Positions 42,951 to 52,612 of a stretch of DNA of 64,000 nt are shown in pieces. The stretch is from Aestuariispira insulae. GTDB taxonomy: Bacteria > Pseudomonadota > Alphaproteobacteria > UBA8366 > Aestuariispiraceae. The DNA is taken from contig NZ_QRDW01000003.1 in assembly GCF_003385955.1 (NCBI RefSeq), positions 186,001 through 250,000 of the forward strand, given 5' to 3'. Each line of letters opens with the position of its first letter. The first letter of the stretch is position 1. Under the pieces are notes generated by a model. The model was not told the DNA's origin, made no database searches, and saw nothing but the letters and a program-made list of their open reading frames with translations. A program made the translations under genes and the position numbers.

Positions 42951-43088
42951 GGTGTTTCCCCTGCTGTCGCGAATATGTCACCCGTTGGTGATATCGGCCA
43001 AACAGTTAGCATAACGGAACAGATTTTGGAAACAGGCTTGGGAGCAATTCACTTGCGCCGATTGGTCAAAGGCAGGATTGCGGCAAGG

Positions 43089-43280
43089 TCAGTGAATGAT
43101 CCGGTCGATCTCCTGCAGGGGGATGGTCTGACCGGTATTGCGTTGCAGATTTTTCTGGGTCAGTGACAGAGCATATTTTGGATCCAGATGCTTTTCGGTC
43201 AGCTCCAAAAGGGCTTCCCGATAGGCTTCTTTCACTGCGTTGGCAATTTCCTTTTGCGTCACTTTCTGTTCAACTTTCAC
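43089..43280 (-). CDS. small unrecognised protein between dapB and dnaJ
   Basis: A 63-residue, helical, charged protein: VEQKVTQKEIANAVKEAYRE and then LLELTEKHLDPKYALSLTQK, ending IPLQEIDRIIH. I recognise no family. The start is uncertain: GTG at 43280 is placed inside an inverted repeat region with no Shine-Dalgarno; a TTG at 43328 would give 79 residues. Length, codon choice and lack of overlap with other genes support coding, but weakly. Confidence 0.5.
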   Translation of the reverse strand: MKVEQKVTQKEIANAVKEAYREALLELTEKHLDPKYALSLTQKNLQRNTGQTIPLQEIDRIIH

Positions 43281-43285
43281 AACAT

Positions 43286-43303
43286 ATAGGTGTTTAGACC
43301 TAT
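43286..43303. promoter_or_regulatory. inverted repeat ATAGGT-N6-ACCTAT upstream of the small gene
   Basis: ATAGGT (43286-43291) and ACCTAT (43298-43303) form a perfect 6-bp dyad just before the GTG start at 43280. It could be an operator or a short 5' hairpin. No regulator is suggested. Confidence 0.4.
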
Positions 43304-43367
43304 GGGGACCACGACAAGTGGTATGCAATCTAACAGAAATTTCTTAAAAAACCGTTTCCGACTCTGA

Positions 43368-43400
43368 AAAAAGAAAACCCCCTTCCAGCGCAGAGGGTTT
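43368..43400 (-). terminator. terminator of dnaJ
   Basis: Stem AAACCCCCT (43375-43383) with AGAGGGTTT (43392-43400), one mismatch. On the minus strand it is followed by TCTTTTTTC. It ends the dnaK-dnaJ transcript, so the small gene and dapB need their own promoter. Confidence 0.8.
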
Positions 43401-43427
43401 ACCTAATTATTTGATTTTAATTAATTC

Positions 43428-44561
43428 TCATTCGGTCAGATCTTCCCAGAATTCTTTCACTTTTGTGAAGAATCCTTCGGTTTCCGGATTATTCTGGCTT
43501 TTCTTGCCGGCTGCTTCGTTGAATTCCTTCAAGAGCTCGCGCTGGCGCTTGCTCAGATTGACCGGTGTTTCAACGCGGGCCTCAATATACATATCGCCCC
43601 TGGCCTGGCTTCTAAGAACCGTCATGCCCTTGCCCGACAGGCGGAATTGCTGACCTGACTGGGTGCCTTCCGGAATTTTTACCTTGGCTCGGCCGCCATC
43701 GATGGTCGGAACCTCAATGGTGGCGCCCAGGGCCGCATCGGCCATGGAAATCGGTACCTGGCAGAATATATTCGCACCTTCGCGCTGGAACAGACGATGG
43801 GGTGCGATCGAGAGGAAGATATAGAGATCTCCGCTGGGCGCGCCGCGAAGGCCTGCTTCACCTTCGCCGGACAGGCGGATGCGGGTTCCTTCCTCAACCC
43901 CTTGCGGGATATTGACCGCCAGGTTTTTCTCTTCATGTTTGCGGCCCGATCCCTGACAGGTTTTGCAGGGATTGTCGATCATGGTGCCCTGGCCCTGGCA
44001 GTTCGGGCAGGTGCGTTCCAGGGTGAAGAAGCCCTGTTGCACACGAACCTTGCCATGACCGTTACAGGTCGAACAGGTCACAGGCCTGGAACCGTCTTCG
44101 GCCCCGGATCCGTCACAGGAATCGCAAGAAACCGAGGTCGGCACCTTAATCTCGGCAGAGCGGCCGTGATAGGCGTCTTCCAGACTGATTTCCAGATTAT
44201 AGCGCAGATCGGCGCCGCGCGACTGCTGGTGGCCGGCGCGACCGCCGCCCATGAAGTCGCCGAACATTTCTTCGAAAATATCGGTGAAACCACCGAAACC
44301 CTGGCCGCCGCCAAAGCCGCCGCCACCGCCGCCCTGGGTGAAGGCGTCATGGCCGAACCGGTCATAGGCCGCCCGTTTGTCGGCGTCTTTCAGGACCTCA
44401 TAGGCCTCGTTGATTTCCTTGAACTTGGCTTCTGCCTCGGCATCGCCCGGATTGCGGTCCGGATGATACTGCATGGCAAGCTTGCGATAGGCCGATTTCA
44501 GCGCAGCGGCATCGGCGTCGCGAGAAGCTCCGAGGATTTCATAATAATCACGCTTGCTCAT
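43428..44561 (-). CDS. dnaJ: chaperone DnaJ
   Basis: Type I Hsp40 co-chaperone that stimulates DnaK ATPase and presents unfolded proteins. The 377 residues have the J-domain with HPD (33-35), a Gly/Phe-rich linker ([16 protein letters not shown]), four CxxCxGxG zinc repeats ([32 protein letters not shown]) and the C-terminal substrate domains. It is downstream of dnaK by about 105 bases with a stem-loop between. Confidence 0.97.
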   Translation of the reverse strand: MSKRDYYEILGASRDADAAALKSAYRKLAMQYHPDRNPGDAEAEAKFKEINEAYEVLKDADKRAAYDRFGHDAFTQGGGGGGFGGGQGFGGFTDIFEEMFGDFMGGGRAGHQQSRGADLRYNLEISLEDAYHGRSAEIKVPTSVSCDSCDGSGAEDGSRPVTCSTCNGHGKVRVQQGFFTLERTCPNCQGQGTMIDNPCKTCQGSGRKHEEKNLAVNIPQGVEEGTRIRLSGEGEAGLRGAPSGDLYIFLSIAPHRLFQREGANIFCQVPISMADAALGATIEVPTIDGGRAKVKIPEGTQSGQQFRLSGKGMTVLRSQARGDMYIEARVETPVNLSKRQRELLKEFNEAAGKKSQNNPETEGFFTKVKEFWEDLTE

Positions 44562-44595
44562 GAGGATGACTCACTTAACCCTTTGGATGAAGAAA

Positions 44596-44641
44596 GGGAC
44601 CGGAACGATCGGACAGAGATCTGCGCCGCGTTTCCGGTCCC
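44596..44641 (-). promoter_or_regulatory. stem-loop between dnaK and dnaJ
   Basis: A perfect 10-bp stem, GGGACCGGAA (44596-44605) and TTCCGGTCCC (44632-44641), with a 26-base loop in the dnaK-dnaJ spacer. No T-run follows in the minus direction, so it is more likely an RNA processing or attenuation element setting the DnaK:DnaJ ratio than a full terminator. Confidence 0.55.
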
Positions 44642-44666
44642 ATGCTCATCGGCTCAACAGAGCCCC

Positions 44667-46583
44667 TTAGGACTTGTCTTTTTTGCTGTCGTCGACTTCT
44701 TCGAAGTCGGCATCGACAACATTGTCATCCTGAGCAGCACCGGCATCATCACCGGCCGCTTCCGCGCCTTCTTCACCCTGCTGGGCCTTATACATGGCCT
44801 CACCCAGTTTCATGGAAGATTGGGCCAGCGTCTGGGTTTTTTCCTTGATGGCTTCCGCATCGTCTCCTTCCATGGCTTCCTTCAGGGCCGCCAGGTCGGA
44901 TTCAATTGCGGATTTCTCGTCAACGGACAAGGAATCGCCATGTTCCTTCAGCGCGCTTTCGGTGCTGTGAACCAGGCCATCAGCGGCATTCTTGGCTTCA
45001 ACCACATCCTTGCGCTTTTTGTCTTCGTCGGCATGGCTCTCCGCATCCTTGACCATCTGGTCGATTTCGTCGTCCGAGAGACCGCCGGAAGCCTGGATCC
45101 GGATCTGCTGTTCCTTGCCGGTGCCTTTGTCTTTTGCAGACACATGGACAATGCCGTTGGCGTCGATATCAAAGGTGACTTCGATCTGCGGCACGCCGCG
45201 CGGTGCCGGCGGCACACCGACCAGGTCGAACTGGCCAAGCAGTTTGTTATCTGCGGCCATTTCGCGCTCACCCTGGAAGACCCGGATGGTAACCGCAGAC
45301 TGATTGTCTTCCGCGGTGGAGAAGGTCTGGCTCTTCTTGGTCGGGATAGTGGTGTTGCGGTCGATCAGGCGGGTGAAGACACCGCCCAGGGTTTCAATAC
45401 CCAAAGACAGCGGGGTCACGTCCAGAAGCAGGACGTCTTTCACGTCACCCTGCAGAACGCCACCCTGAATAGCCGCGCCAACGGCGACAACCTCATCCGG
45501 GTTCACACCGCGATGCGGTTCCTTGCCGAAAAATTCGGTCACGGTCTCGATCACCTTCGGCATGCGGGTCATGCCGCCGACCAGGATCACTTCGTCAATC
45601 TCAGACGCTTTCAGACCTGCATCCTTGAGAGCCGCTTCACAAGGTTTGATGGTCCGTTTCACCAGGTCAGCCACCAGCGCTTCCAGTTTGGAGCGGGTCA
45701 TTTTGACATTGAGATGTTTCGGACCGCTTGCATCCGCGGTGATGAACGGCAGGTTGACATCGGTCTGGGTGGCGGAGGAAAGCTCGATCTTGGCTTTCTC
45801 ACCGGCTTCTTTCAGACGCTGCAAGGCCATACGGTCGGACCGCAGGTCGATGCCGTTCTCTTTTTTGAATTCGTCGGCCAGATAGTCGATGACGGCCTGG
45901 TCGAAATCTTCACCGCCGAGGAAGGTGTCGCCGTTGGTGGATTTCACTTCAAAGACACCGTCGCCGATTTCCAGGACGGAGACGTCGAAGGTACCGCCGC
46001 CAAGGTCATAGACCACAACGGTGCCGCTGCCTTTTTTCTCCAGGCCATAGGCCAGTGCGGCCGCGGTCGGCTCGTTGATGATGCGCAGCACTTCCAGACC
46101 GGCGATCTTACCGGCATCTTTGGTGGCCTGGCGCTGATGGTCGTCGAAATAGGCCGGTACGGTGATGACGGCTTTTTCCACCTTTTCGCCCAAATAGGCT
46201 TCGGCGGTTTCCTTCATCTTCTGCAGGGTCATGGCAGAGATCTGGGAGGGCGCGTATTTTTCGCCGCGGGCCTCAACCCAGGCATCGCCGCCATCGGCTT
46301 CGATGATGCTGAAAGCAGCCGTTTTACGGTCCTTAACCACTTCATCATCGGTGAAGCGGCGACCGATCAGGCGCTTGATCGCATACAGGGTGTTGTCAGG
46401 GTTGGTGACGGCCTGGCGTTTTGCCGCATGGCCGACCAGACGCTCGCCATCTTCGGTGAAGGCGACCATGGACGGGGTGGTGCGGGTACCCTCTGCGTTT
46501 TCAATCACGCGTGCGTCGCTGCCGTCCATAACAGCCACACAGGAGTTGGTGGTTCCCAAGTCGATACCGATTACTTTGCTCAT
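44667..46583 (-). CDS. dnaK: chaperone DnaK (Hsp70)
   Basis: ATP-dependent Hsp70 chaperone. The 638 residues start [20 protein letters not shown] (ATG 46583, after GAGGT), with the phosphate-binding motif [16 protein letters not shown], the adenosine motif [13 protein letters not shown], the interdomain linker [12 protein letters not shown], and an acidic C-terminus ([17 protein letters not shown]). A sigma-32-like promoter lies about 100 bases upstream. A 942-codon frame on the opposite strand is a shadow of dnaK and dnaJ. Confidence 0.98.
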   Translation of the reverse strand: MSKVIGIDLGTTNSCVAVMDGSDARVIENAEGTRTTPSMVAFTEDGERLVGHAAKRQAVTNPDNTLYAIKRLIGRRFTDDEVVKDRKTAAFSIIEADGGDAWVEARGEKYAPSQISAMTLQKMKETAEAYLGEKVEKAVITVPAYFDDHQRQATKDAGKIAGLEVLRIINEPTAAALAYGLEKKGSGTVVVYDLGGGTFDVSVLEIGDGVFEVKSTNGDTFLGGEDFDQAVIDYLADEFKKENGIDLRSDRMALQRLKEAGEKAKIELSSATQTDVNLPFITADASGPKHLNVKMTRSKLEALVADLVKRTIKPCEAALKDAGLKASEIDEVILVGGMTRMPKVIETVTEFFGKEPHRGVNPDEVVAVGAAIQGGVLQGDVKDVLLLDVTPLSLGIETLGGVFTRLIDRNTTIPTKKSQTFSTAEDNQSAVTIRVFQGEREMAADNKLLGQFDLVGVPPAPRGVPQIEVTFDIDANGIVHVSAKDKGTGKEQQIRIQASGGLSDDEIDQMVKDAESHADEDKKRKDVVEAKNAADGLVHSTESALKEHGDSLSVDEKSAIESDLAALKEAMEGDDAEAIKEKTQTLAQSSMKLGEAMYKAQQGEEGAEAAGDDAGAAQDDNVVDADFEEVDDSKKDKS

Positions 46584-46682
46584 TTGACCTCGTTCCTTAA
46601 GCAAGCCCCGCTTTGGCCCGAATGATCAGCACCGGCAGCAGAGCCCCTCTATGGGTAAATGGTGAAAATTATTATGCTGGGT

Positions 46683-46711
46683 ATATAGGAAGGCTTGGCC
46701 TGCCATGCAAG
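46683..46711 (-). promoter_or_regulatory. sigma-32-like heat-shock promoter of dnaK
   Basis: On the minus strand, CTTGCA (46711-46706) is followed after 16 bases by CCTATAT (46689-46683). This fits the alphaproteobacterial RpoH pattern of a CTTG -35 and a CYTATNT -10. Located about 100 bases upstream of the dnaK ATG. Confidence 0.65.
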
Positions 46712-46759
46712 CATCCTTTGGCAGAAATTACCGGTGGATTTTGGTGTTGGCGGATGGAT

Positions 46760-48301
46760 TCATGCCCGATAGAGCCGCCAAGACGCCTTGCCTTCATGTT
46801 TGACGCCATACATGGCCTCATCGGCCATGCGGACGAGATCGGTGGGTTCGCGCGCCTGATCGGGGAAAAGGGAACAGCCCAGCGAAGCTGTTATCCTGAC
46901 CTCCTGGCCACGGATGAGGAAGGGATCTGTAAGGGCGGCCAGGATTTTGTCACACACGGTTTCCAGCCGGCCACCTTCTTCATCATCCAATTCCACGATC
47001 ATGACAAATTCATCCCCGCCCAGGCGGGCGACCGTATCGGATTTGCGGGTGATGCCGCGCAGGCGTTTGGCGGCGGCAATCAGCAATTCATCCCCGAATT
47101 GATGGCCATGGGTATCGTTCACCGGTTTGAACCCGTCCAAGTCAATAAAGATGACCGCCGCCTGTTTGCCCAGCCGCTCTGCCCGGTCAAGGGTATGGTC
47201 CAAACGGTCATCAAACAAACGGCGATTGGGCAGGCCGGTTAGATAATCATGTACCGCCAGGCTCAAAATCCGGTCCTGCATCCGGTTGACCTCATGGGCA
47301 ATCAGGCCGATCTCGTCTGTCCGGTTTTCCGCCAAGGGATCGCAATCTATGCTGCGGCCCATGGAAACAATCTGTTGTGACAGCTGGATCAAAGGTTTGG
47401 CAATCTGCCGGTCAAGCGCCAGATACATGGCCAGGAAAATCAGAATGGATGCGACCAGCACGGTTGTCGCGTTCCAAATCAGCGCGGTCATGGCGGTATC
47501 GGTAATCTCACGCGAGGTTTCCACATGAAAACGATAAACCCGGTCGCTGTTAACCAACGGGATGTCGAACCAGATGACCCGGGCATCCGGCTGGATCTGG
47601 TCACCGCCAAGAGGATGTGTGAGGGTGCGGTCTGCCGGGTCCGGCACCAGCGTTTCAGTCCGGTAGTGGAGTTTGAGCCTTTCCGCTATTTTGTCCAGAA
47701 ACCCGATATCAAGCGGCCTGATGAAGATGATCGCCCCGACGGGTGGAGCAATGCGCGTACTGTCCGTGATCGGGAGCGCTGACAGCATGGTGACAGTGTC
47801 GCCAATGAGGACAAAACCCGCCAGCCCCTCATCTGCCAACGGCATGCGGGATTGAATCAAATGCAGGATTTCTTCCGGAAAGCGCGTGAACCGGTGCCGC
47901 AGCAGGTCAAAATTCTGTGCCCAGACCGGTTGTTTTTGCGCCCCGATAAATGCAATGCCGGACAGGGAGTTGTCGATAAGGGTCGTGGCGGTCAGATTGG
48001 ATCGCATATAGTCAAGATTGGTGTCCTTGACAAACTGGTAAGTATCATCCCAGTTGGCCCAGTCCGCGACAAAGACATGCAGGTTTTCCAATTCCCGATA
48101 GATGCTGCTATGCATCCGGAAGGCATTTTGTTCCGCGCTGGTCTGTTCAATCTGTTGGAAATTGGGCCAGAAGAAATAATAGGCGCTGCCGACACTGATC
48201 AGGAAGGTTGCGGCCAGCAGGGAAACCAACAGGGCCACCGTGCGCATCTTAATCGATGTGCTTGGCTTGAAGTCAGGTTTTTCCGTTTGCTGATAATCCA
48301 T
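46760..48301 (-). CDS. membrane diguanylate cyclase with CHASE4 sensor domain
   Basis: Makes cyclic di-GMP from two GTP. The 513 residues comprise transmembrane helix 1 (~19-44), a periplasmic CHASE4-like sensor (WANWDDTYQFVKDTN near 81-95), helix 2 (~273-296), HAMP (~297-345) and a GGDEF domain. The active-site motif GGDEF (428-432) is intact and an inhibitory-site RxxD (RKSD, 419-422) lies 5 residues before it, so product inhibition is expected. No EAL domain. Ligand unknown. Confidence 0.95.
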   Translation of the reverse strand: MDYQQTEKPDFKPSTSIKMRTVALLVSLLAATFLISVGSAYYFFWPNFQQIEQTSAEQNAFRMHSSIYRELENLHVFVADWANWDDTYQFVKDTNLDYMRSNLTATTLIDNSLSGIAFIGAQKQPVWAQNFDLLRHRFTRFPEEILHLIQSRMPLADEGLAGFVLIGDTVTMLSALPITDSTRIAPPVGAIIFIRPLDIGFLDKIAERLKLHYRTETLVPDPADRTLTHPLGGDQIQPDARVIWFDIPLVNSDRVYRFHVETSREITDTAMTALIWNATTVLVASILIFLAMYLALDRQIAKPLIQLSQQIVSMGRSIDCDPLAENRTDEIGLIAHEVNRMQDRILSLAVHDYLTGLPNRRLFDDRLDHTLDRAERLGKQAAVIFIDLDGFKPVNDTHGHQFGDELLIAAAKRLRGITRKSDTVARLGGDEFVMIVELDDEEGGRLETVCDKILAALTDPFLIRGQEVRITASLGCSLFPDQAREPTDLVRMADEAMYGVKHEGKASWRLYRA

Positions 48302-48427
48302 GACTGGCCCAGTTCACTAACCGCCCGTTCTCATAACTGGAGATGGTACCCGGATTTCGTTAAGGGCTTGTTAGCATGGGTGGGTTAAATCCATGAAAGA
48401 ATTAAATTTCTGGGATGTTGCTGTCCC

Positions 48428-49960
48428 TCAATCAGTTTGCAGTCGGCGGAAGCTCAAGGCTTCAGCGATATGGGGACGGCTGACAATCTCGTCATCGGCC
48501 AGGTCGGCAAGCGTGCGCGCGACCTTGAGAACCCGATGATAGCCGCGGGCGGACAGCCGTAGTTTCTCGGTCGCCTGCAGCAGGAGCGCACGGCCTTCCT
48601 CATCGGCAGCGGCGATATGGGCCAGAAGATTGCCATCGGCCTGGGCATTGCAAAAAATACCTTTGGTGGAGCCGGGCACTTTCATTTCACATGCCTCCAG
48701 CCGTTCCCGCTGGCGCAAACGGGCCTTGGTAACCCGCGCGGCCACGGTCCGGCTGGTTTCTCCCGATGGGGCCCGATCCAGCTCCATCGGCGGCACCGCT
48801 TTGACATCCACAAAAAGATCAATGCGGTCCAACAGCGGCCCGGAAAGCCTTGATTGATAATCCCGGGCGCATTTTGGGGCGCGTGAACATCGGATTGCGG
48901 GGTCATCCAGATGCCCGCAGCGGCAGGGATTCATGGCCGCGACCAATTGCACCCGGGCGGGATAGGTGACATGGGCATTGACCCTGGCGACGACGGCCCG
49001 GCCGGTTTCCAGCGGCTGGCGCAGGGAATCCAGCACCTGGCGGGAAAACTCGGGCAATTCATCCAGGAACAAAACCCCGTTATGGGCGAGGCTGACCTCC
49101 CCAGGGCGCGCTTTTTGGCCCCCACCGATCAGGGCGGGCATGGAGGCAGAATGATGCGGATCCCGAAACGGCCGCACCATGGAGAGCCTGCCCTCTTCAA
49201 TCTGGCCGGCGATGGATTGGATCATCGAGGTTTCCAGCGCCTCTCGCGCGGACATGGACGGCAGGATCCCGGCCAGTCGTGCCGCCAGCATGGATTTGCC
49301 CGATCCCGGCGGGCCGGACATCAGCAGGTTATGGCCGCCGGCCGCCGCGATTTCCAGCGCGCGTTTGGCACTTTCCTGTCCTTTGACATCGGCCAGGTCC
49401 AAAAGATGCTCCGGTCTTTCCGGTTTGGTCTGTTCGGGGGGCGAGAGGATCTGGCTGCCCTTAAAATGATTGATCAGGGAAAGCAGACTGGGCGCGGCCA
49501 AAATCTCGTTGTTGCCAGCCCAGGTCGCCTCGCTGCCATTGGTCGCCGGGCAGACCAGCCCCTTATCCGCGCCATTGGCCGCCATGGCCGCCAGCAAAAC
49601 CCCGGATACCGGCGCAATCATACCGTCCAGGCCCAATTCACCGAGCACGATATGATGGGTTAGCTCTTCCGCCGGCAGTATATCCATGGAGACCAGCAGG
49701 CCGAGCGCAATCGGCAGGTCATAATGGCTGCCTTCTTTCTGGACATCGGCTGGGGACAGATTGACCGTAATGCGTTTCGGTGGCAGCGCTAGGCCAAGCG
49801 CACTCAGGGCGGATCGGACCCGCTCGCGCGCTTCGGAAACGGCCTTGTCGGCGAGCCCGACAATTGAAAAGGCGGGCAGGCCGCTGGACATCTGAACCTG
49901 GACATCGATCTCGCGGCTGTCCACGCCTTCAAACGCAACCGTTGTGACATGTGCGACCAT
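48428..49960 (-). CDS. comM: YifB/ComM family Mg-chelatase-like AAA+ ATPase
   Basis: Hexameric AAA+ helicase; ComM promotes branch migration during natural transformation in other bacteria. From the ATG at 49960 it has 510 residues: an N-terminal ChlI-like domain (VDVQVQ-type strand, GLPAFSIVGLADKAVSEARE), Walker A GPPGSGKSML, Walker B LFLDELPEF, and the C-terminal SARGYHRVLKVARTLADL. The frame is open upstream to 50098 without similarity. Confidence 0.92.
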   Translation of the reverse strand: MVAHVTTVAFEGVDSREIDVQVQMSSGLPAFSIVGLADKAVSEARERVRSALSALGLALPPKRITVNLSPADVQKEGSHYDLPIALGLLVSMDILPAEELTHHIVLGELGLDGMIAPVSGVLLAAMAANGADKGLVCPATNGSEATWAGNNEILAAPSLLSLINHFKGSQILSPPEQTKPERPEHLLDLADVKGQESAKRALEIAAAGGHNLLMSGPPGSGKSMLAARLAGILPSMSAREALETSMIQSIAGQIEEGRLSMVRPFRDPHHSASMPALIGGGQKARPGEVSLAHNGVLFLDELPEFSRQVLDSLRQPLETGRAVVARVNAHVTYPARVQLVAAMNPCRCGHLDDPAIRCSRAPKCARDYQSRLSGPLLDRIDLFVDVKAVPPMELDRAPSGETSRTVAARVTKARLRQRERLEACEMKVPGSTKGIFCNAQADGNLLAHIAAADEEGRALLLQATEKLRLSARGYHRVLKVARTLADLADDEIVSRPHIAEALSFRRLQTD

Positions 49961-50054
49961 ATCGGTTGAATTCCCCCCGCAACCCTGCCTGCATTTATCC
50001 TGATCTGTGACAACTATGACAGGAACAAAAAGAGAATCAAGAGATTTGAAAAAT

Positions 50055-50086
50055 GGAAACCCGCCGGCTTGGGGGGGCGGGTTTCC
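50055..50086 (-). terminator. hairpin 1 downstream of the fasciclin gene, terminator
   Basis: Perfect 11-bp stem GGAAACCCGCC (50055-50065) and GGCGGGTTTCC (50076-50086). On the minus strand it is followed by ATTTTTC, so it probably terminates the fasciclin transcript before comM. It is the last of three consecutive hairpins. Confidence 0.75.
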
Positions 50087-50087
50087 T

Positions 50088-50120
50088 GGTTGCTGCATGG
50101 TGCGGGGGCATGCAGCAACC
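50088..50120. repeat. hairpin 2, perfect 12-bp inverted repeat
   Basis: GGTTGCTGCATG (50088-50099) and CATGCAGCAACC (50109-50120) form a perfect 12-bp stem around a 9-base G-rich loop, directly beside hairpin 1. Confidence 0.7.
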
Positions 50121-50160
50121 CCGGCCGGCGGGATGGGTGCAACCCTTTTGCCGGCAGGGG
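50119..50160. repeat. hairpin 3, long GC-rich inverted repeat
   Basis: CCCCGGCCGGC (50119-50129) and GCCGGCAGGGG (50150-50160) pair with one mismatch; the loop holds a smaller dyad GGGTGCAACCC. A T7 run follows on the plus strand, but no plus-strand gene ends here. Confidence 0.6.
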
Positions 50161-50180
50161 CCCGGTTTTTTTGGGGGGGA

Positions 50181-50696
50181 TCAGCCGTCGGGCAGGATCA
50201 CCTTGTCGATCACATGAAGCACGCCGTTGGTGGCCATGATGTCGGCGGCCAAAACCTTGGCTTCATCCACATAGACACCATTCATGCCGTTAACCTTGAT
50301 CTTGGAGCCCTGCACAGAGACAACAGAGGTCTGTTGGGCATTGACATCGGCCGCGATGATTTTGCCGGGCACCACATGATAGGTCAGGATTGCCACCAGC
50401 TTATCCTTGTTTTCCGGCTTTAGAAGGTCCTCCACGGTGCCGGCCGGCAGCGCGGCAAAGGCAGCATCAGTGGGGGCAAAGACAGTGAAGGGACCGTCGC
50501 CTTTCAAGGTTTCGACCAGACCGGCCGCTTTGACCGCGGCCACCAATGTGCCGAAATCACCGGCATGGACGGCCGTATCGACAATATCCTTGGACTTGCC
50601 GTGACCGTCGGCCTTCACCGGGGACAGGGCCAGGAAAAAAACGCTGAAAAGGGTCAGCAGGAAGGGAACAGTGCTACGGGGAAAAAGCTTGCTCAT
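50181..50696 (-). CDS. secreted fasciclin (FAS1) domain protein
   Basis: An exported single-FAS1 protein of 171 residues. Signal peptide [18 protein letters not shown], then one FAS1 domain (~37-170) with the H1 motif [15 protein letters not shown], the middle YHVVPGKI and the H2 motif [12 protein letters not shown]. Such proteins act in cell adhesion or envelope interactions; the partner is unknown. Alone on the minus strand, with three hairpins behind it. Confidence 0.93.
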   Translation of the reverse strand: MSKLFPRSTVPFLLTLFSVFFLALSPVKADGHGKSKDIVDTAVHAGDFGTLVAAVKAAGLVETLKGDGPFTVFAPTDAAFAALPAGTVEDLLKPENKDKLVAILTYHVVPGKIIAADVNAQQTSVVSVQGSKIKVNGMNGVYVDEAKVLAADIMATNGVLHVIDKVILPDG

Positions 50697-50788
50697 GGGA
50701 GCCTCCTGTTGGGTTTGTATGACACTGCTACGTGGGTATAGCGGGTTTGGTTCAACAAACGACCAACAGGATGGATTGGAAAACGCGG

Positions 50789-51727
50789 TTAGAGCTGCTT
50801 TTCAATATCGTCCCATAAAATAGCTTCCAGGCAGGTGTCATCATAGCGGTTGATTTCCTGCAGGCCGGTCGGGGATGTGACATTGATTTCGGTCAGGCAA
50901 TCGCCGATCACATCGATGCCGACAAAGATCAGCCCCTGTTCGCGCAGGGTCGGGCCGATGATCTCGCAAATCTCATGTTCGCGGGCCGTGAGGTCTGATT
51001 TTTCCGCCTTGCCGCCCACATGCATGTTGGATCGTGCCTCGCCTGCCTGCGGCACCCGGTTGATGGCGCCGATCGGTTTGCCGTCGGACAGGATAATGCG
51101 TTTGTCGCCCTGGCGTACTTCCGGCATGAAACGCTGCACCATGACCGGTTCCCGGGAGGCGGCGGCGAACATTTCCATCAGCGAGGACAGGTTTTCGTCA
51201 CCGGGCTTTAGATGGAAGACACCGGCCCCGCCATTGCCATGCAGGGGCTTAACGATGATGTCTTCATGTTCCAGGCGGAAGGCTTTGATATCGTCAATAT
51301 TTCGGGTGATCAGGGTTTCCGGCATCAAGTCGCGGAATTTGGTCACCAGCAGTTTTTCAGGCGCGTTCCTGACTGAAACCGGGTCATTCACCACCAGGGT
51401 TTTGGGGTGCACATGTTCCAGGAGATGGGTGATGGTGATGTAGGACATGTCAAACGGCGGGTCCTGGCGCATCAAAATCACATCGATATCCGCCAGATCG
51501 ACAAGTCTGCTCTCACCCAGAGTATAGTGATTGCCTGTTTCCCGGCGCAGCTGCAGAGGCCGGATATGGGCCATCACCCGGCCATGGTTATAGCTGATGT
51601 CATAGGGGTGGTAGTAGAAAAGTTCATATCCCCGTTTCAGGGCTTCCAACCCCAGGACAAAACTGCTGTCTCCATTGATATCAATGGTTTCCACGGGGTC
51701 CATCTGAAGGGCGACTTTGAGTGTCAT
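50789..51727 (-). CDS. gshB: glutathione synthetase
   Basis: ATP-grasp ligase adding glycine to gamma-glutamylcysteine. The 312 residues include the N-terminal [19 protein letters not shown], the substrate-binding MRQDPPFD and [13 protein letters not shown], the ATP-grasp loop [13 protein letters not shown], and the metal site [14 protein letters not shown]. Position near yraN and rsmI is normal for alphaproteobacteria. Confidence 0.97.
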   Translation of the reverse strand: MTLKVALQMDPVETIDINGDSSFVLGLEALKRGYELFYYHPYDISYNHGRVMAHIRPLQLRRETGNHYTLGESRLVDLADIDVILMRQDPPFDMSYITITHLLEHVHPKTLVVNDPVSVRNAPEKLLVTKFRDLMPETLITRNIDDIKAFRLEHEDIIVKPLHGNGGAGVFHLKPGDENLSSLMEMFAAASREPVMVQRFMPEVRQGDKRIILSDGKPIGAINRVPQAGEARSNMHVGGKAEKSDLTAREHEICEIIGPTLREQGLIFVGIDVIGDCLTEINVTSPTGLQEINRYDDTCLEAILWDDIEKQL

Positions 51728-51810
51728 GAGCGGGCTACCTTGGGGTTATCGGGACCGGGCCGGTCAGTCCGGGATTGCCTGGACTTAATATCGTTTTATC
51801 GGTCTTCAAG

Positions 51811-52473
51811 CTATTGCGCGGCGTTATTCGCCTTTTCTTGTTCGGCGAGCCGCGTCAGGCGTTCTGGCGCATCCACCATCTGCATATGGTCGATGATCCG
51901 CCGCACATAGGCAAGGGTGCGCGCATGAGCGATGACCCGGTCCACTTCGGCGCGGTTCTGGGCGATGCCAAAAAGATAGACCGTGCCGTTGGTGACCGCG
52001 ATTTCGTAGTTCACGGCCTGGACATAGCGGTCAAGGGTTATGGCTGCCACCAGCTTGGTCTTGACGATGGCATCCCGGCCGGCATGGAAAATATCCCCGT
52101 CCGGGGTAACCTGGATTTCATTGATGACAATGGAAACGCCGTCTTCCTGCCAAGCCAGGCGGGCGGCATCGATGCGCATATTCTGATCGGCGACCGCCCC
52201 GGTCAGCAGGACCCGCCCTTCAACAACATCGACATTCACGTTGGCGAAAAGGGAGGTGGAATTATCTACATAGCGCTTATTGATCCTAACCGCGATTTCC
52301 CGGTCGCTGATGCTGTCGGAGAAAGAACGTTCCTCCATGGCGATTGATCCGGCGGTTGCACCGGCGCCAATGGCCGCCCCGATCGGTGTGCAGCCGGAAA
52401 CAAACAAAAGAAGCGGCAGCAGGGCAGCCAGGGAAATCAGATAAGAAACCGGAAAGAAGAAACGGGTACGCAT
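51811..52473 (-). CDS. BON-domain lipoprotein
   Basis: A 220-residue envelope lipoprotein: signal peptide LISLAALLPLLLFVSGC with lipobox Cys28, a small Gly/Ala-rich linker, and two BON domains (SDREIAVRINKRYVDNSTSL with VEGRVLLTGAVADQ; ITLDRYVQAVNYEIAVTNGT with VYLFGIAQN). It resembles YraP/DolP and OsmY proteins, which maintain outer-membrane integrity. Located between gshB and yraN. Confidence 0.93.
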   Translation of the reverse strand: MRTRFFFPVSYLISLAALLPLLLFVSGCTPIGAAIGAGATAGSIAMEERSFSDSISDREIAVRINKRYVDNSTSLFANVNVDVVEGRVLLTGAVADQNMRIDAARLAWQEDGVSIVINEIQVTPDGDIFHAGRDAIVKTKLVAAITLDRYVQAVNYEIAVTNGTVYLFGIAQNRAEVDRVIAHARTLAYVRRIIDHMQMVDAPERLTRLAEQEKANNAAQ

Positions 52474-52612
52474 AACGCCTGAACGGACTCCCTAGGCCAA
52501 GGATACGGATCAATCCTTTGTACTTACCCAGTGTCGTGTTTCCATGCAAAATGAAAAAGCGCTGATCTGCGGCTTAGAAGGTCATCTAACGGGAAATTGA
52601 GGGATTCCGGTT

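Noticed and set aside
43797-46625. 942-codon open frame on the plus strand opposite dnaK and dnaJ
   Set aside because: It lies exactly antisense to two highly conserved chaperone genes and reads their biased codons in mirror; no homologous protein sequence is recognisable. Long antisense frames are usual opposite GC-biased conserved genes.
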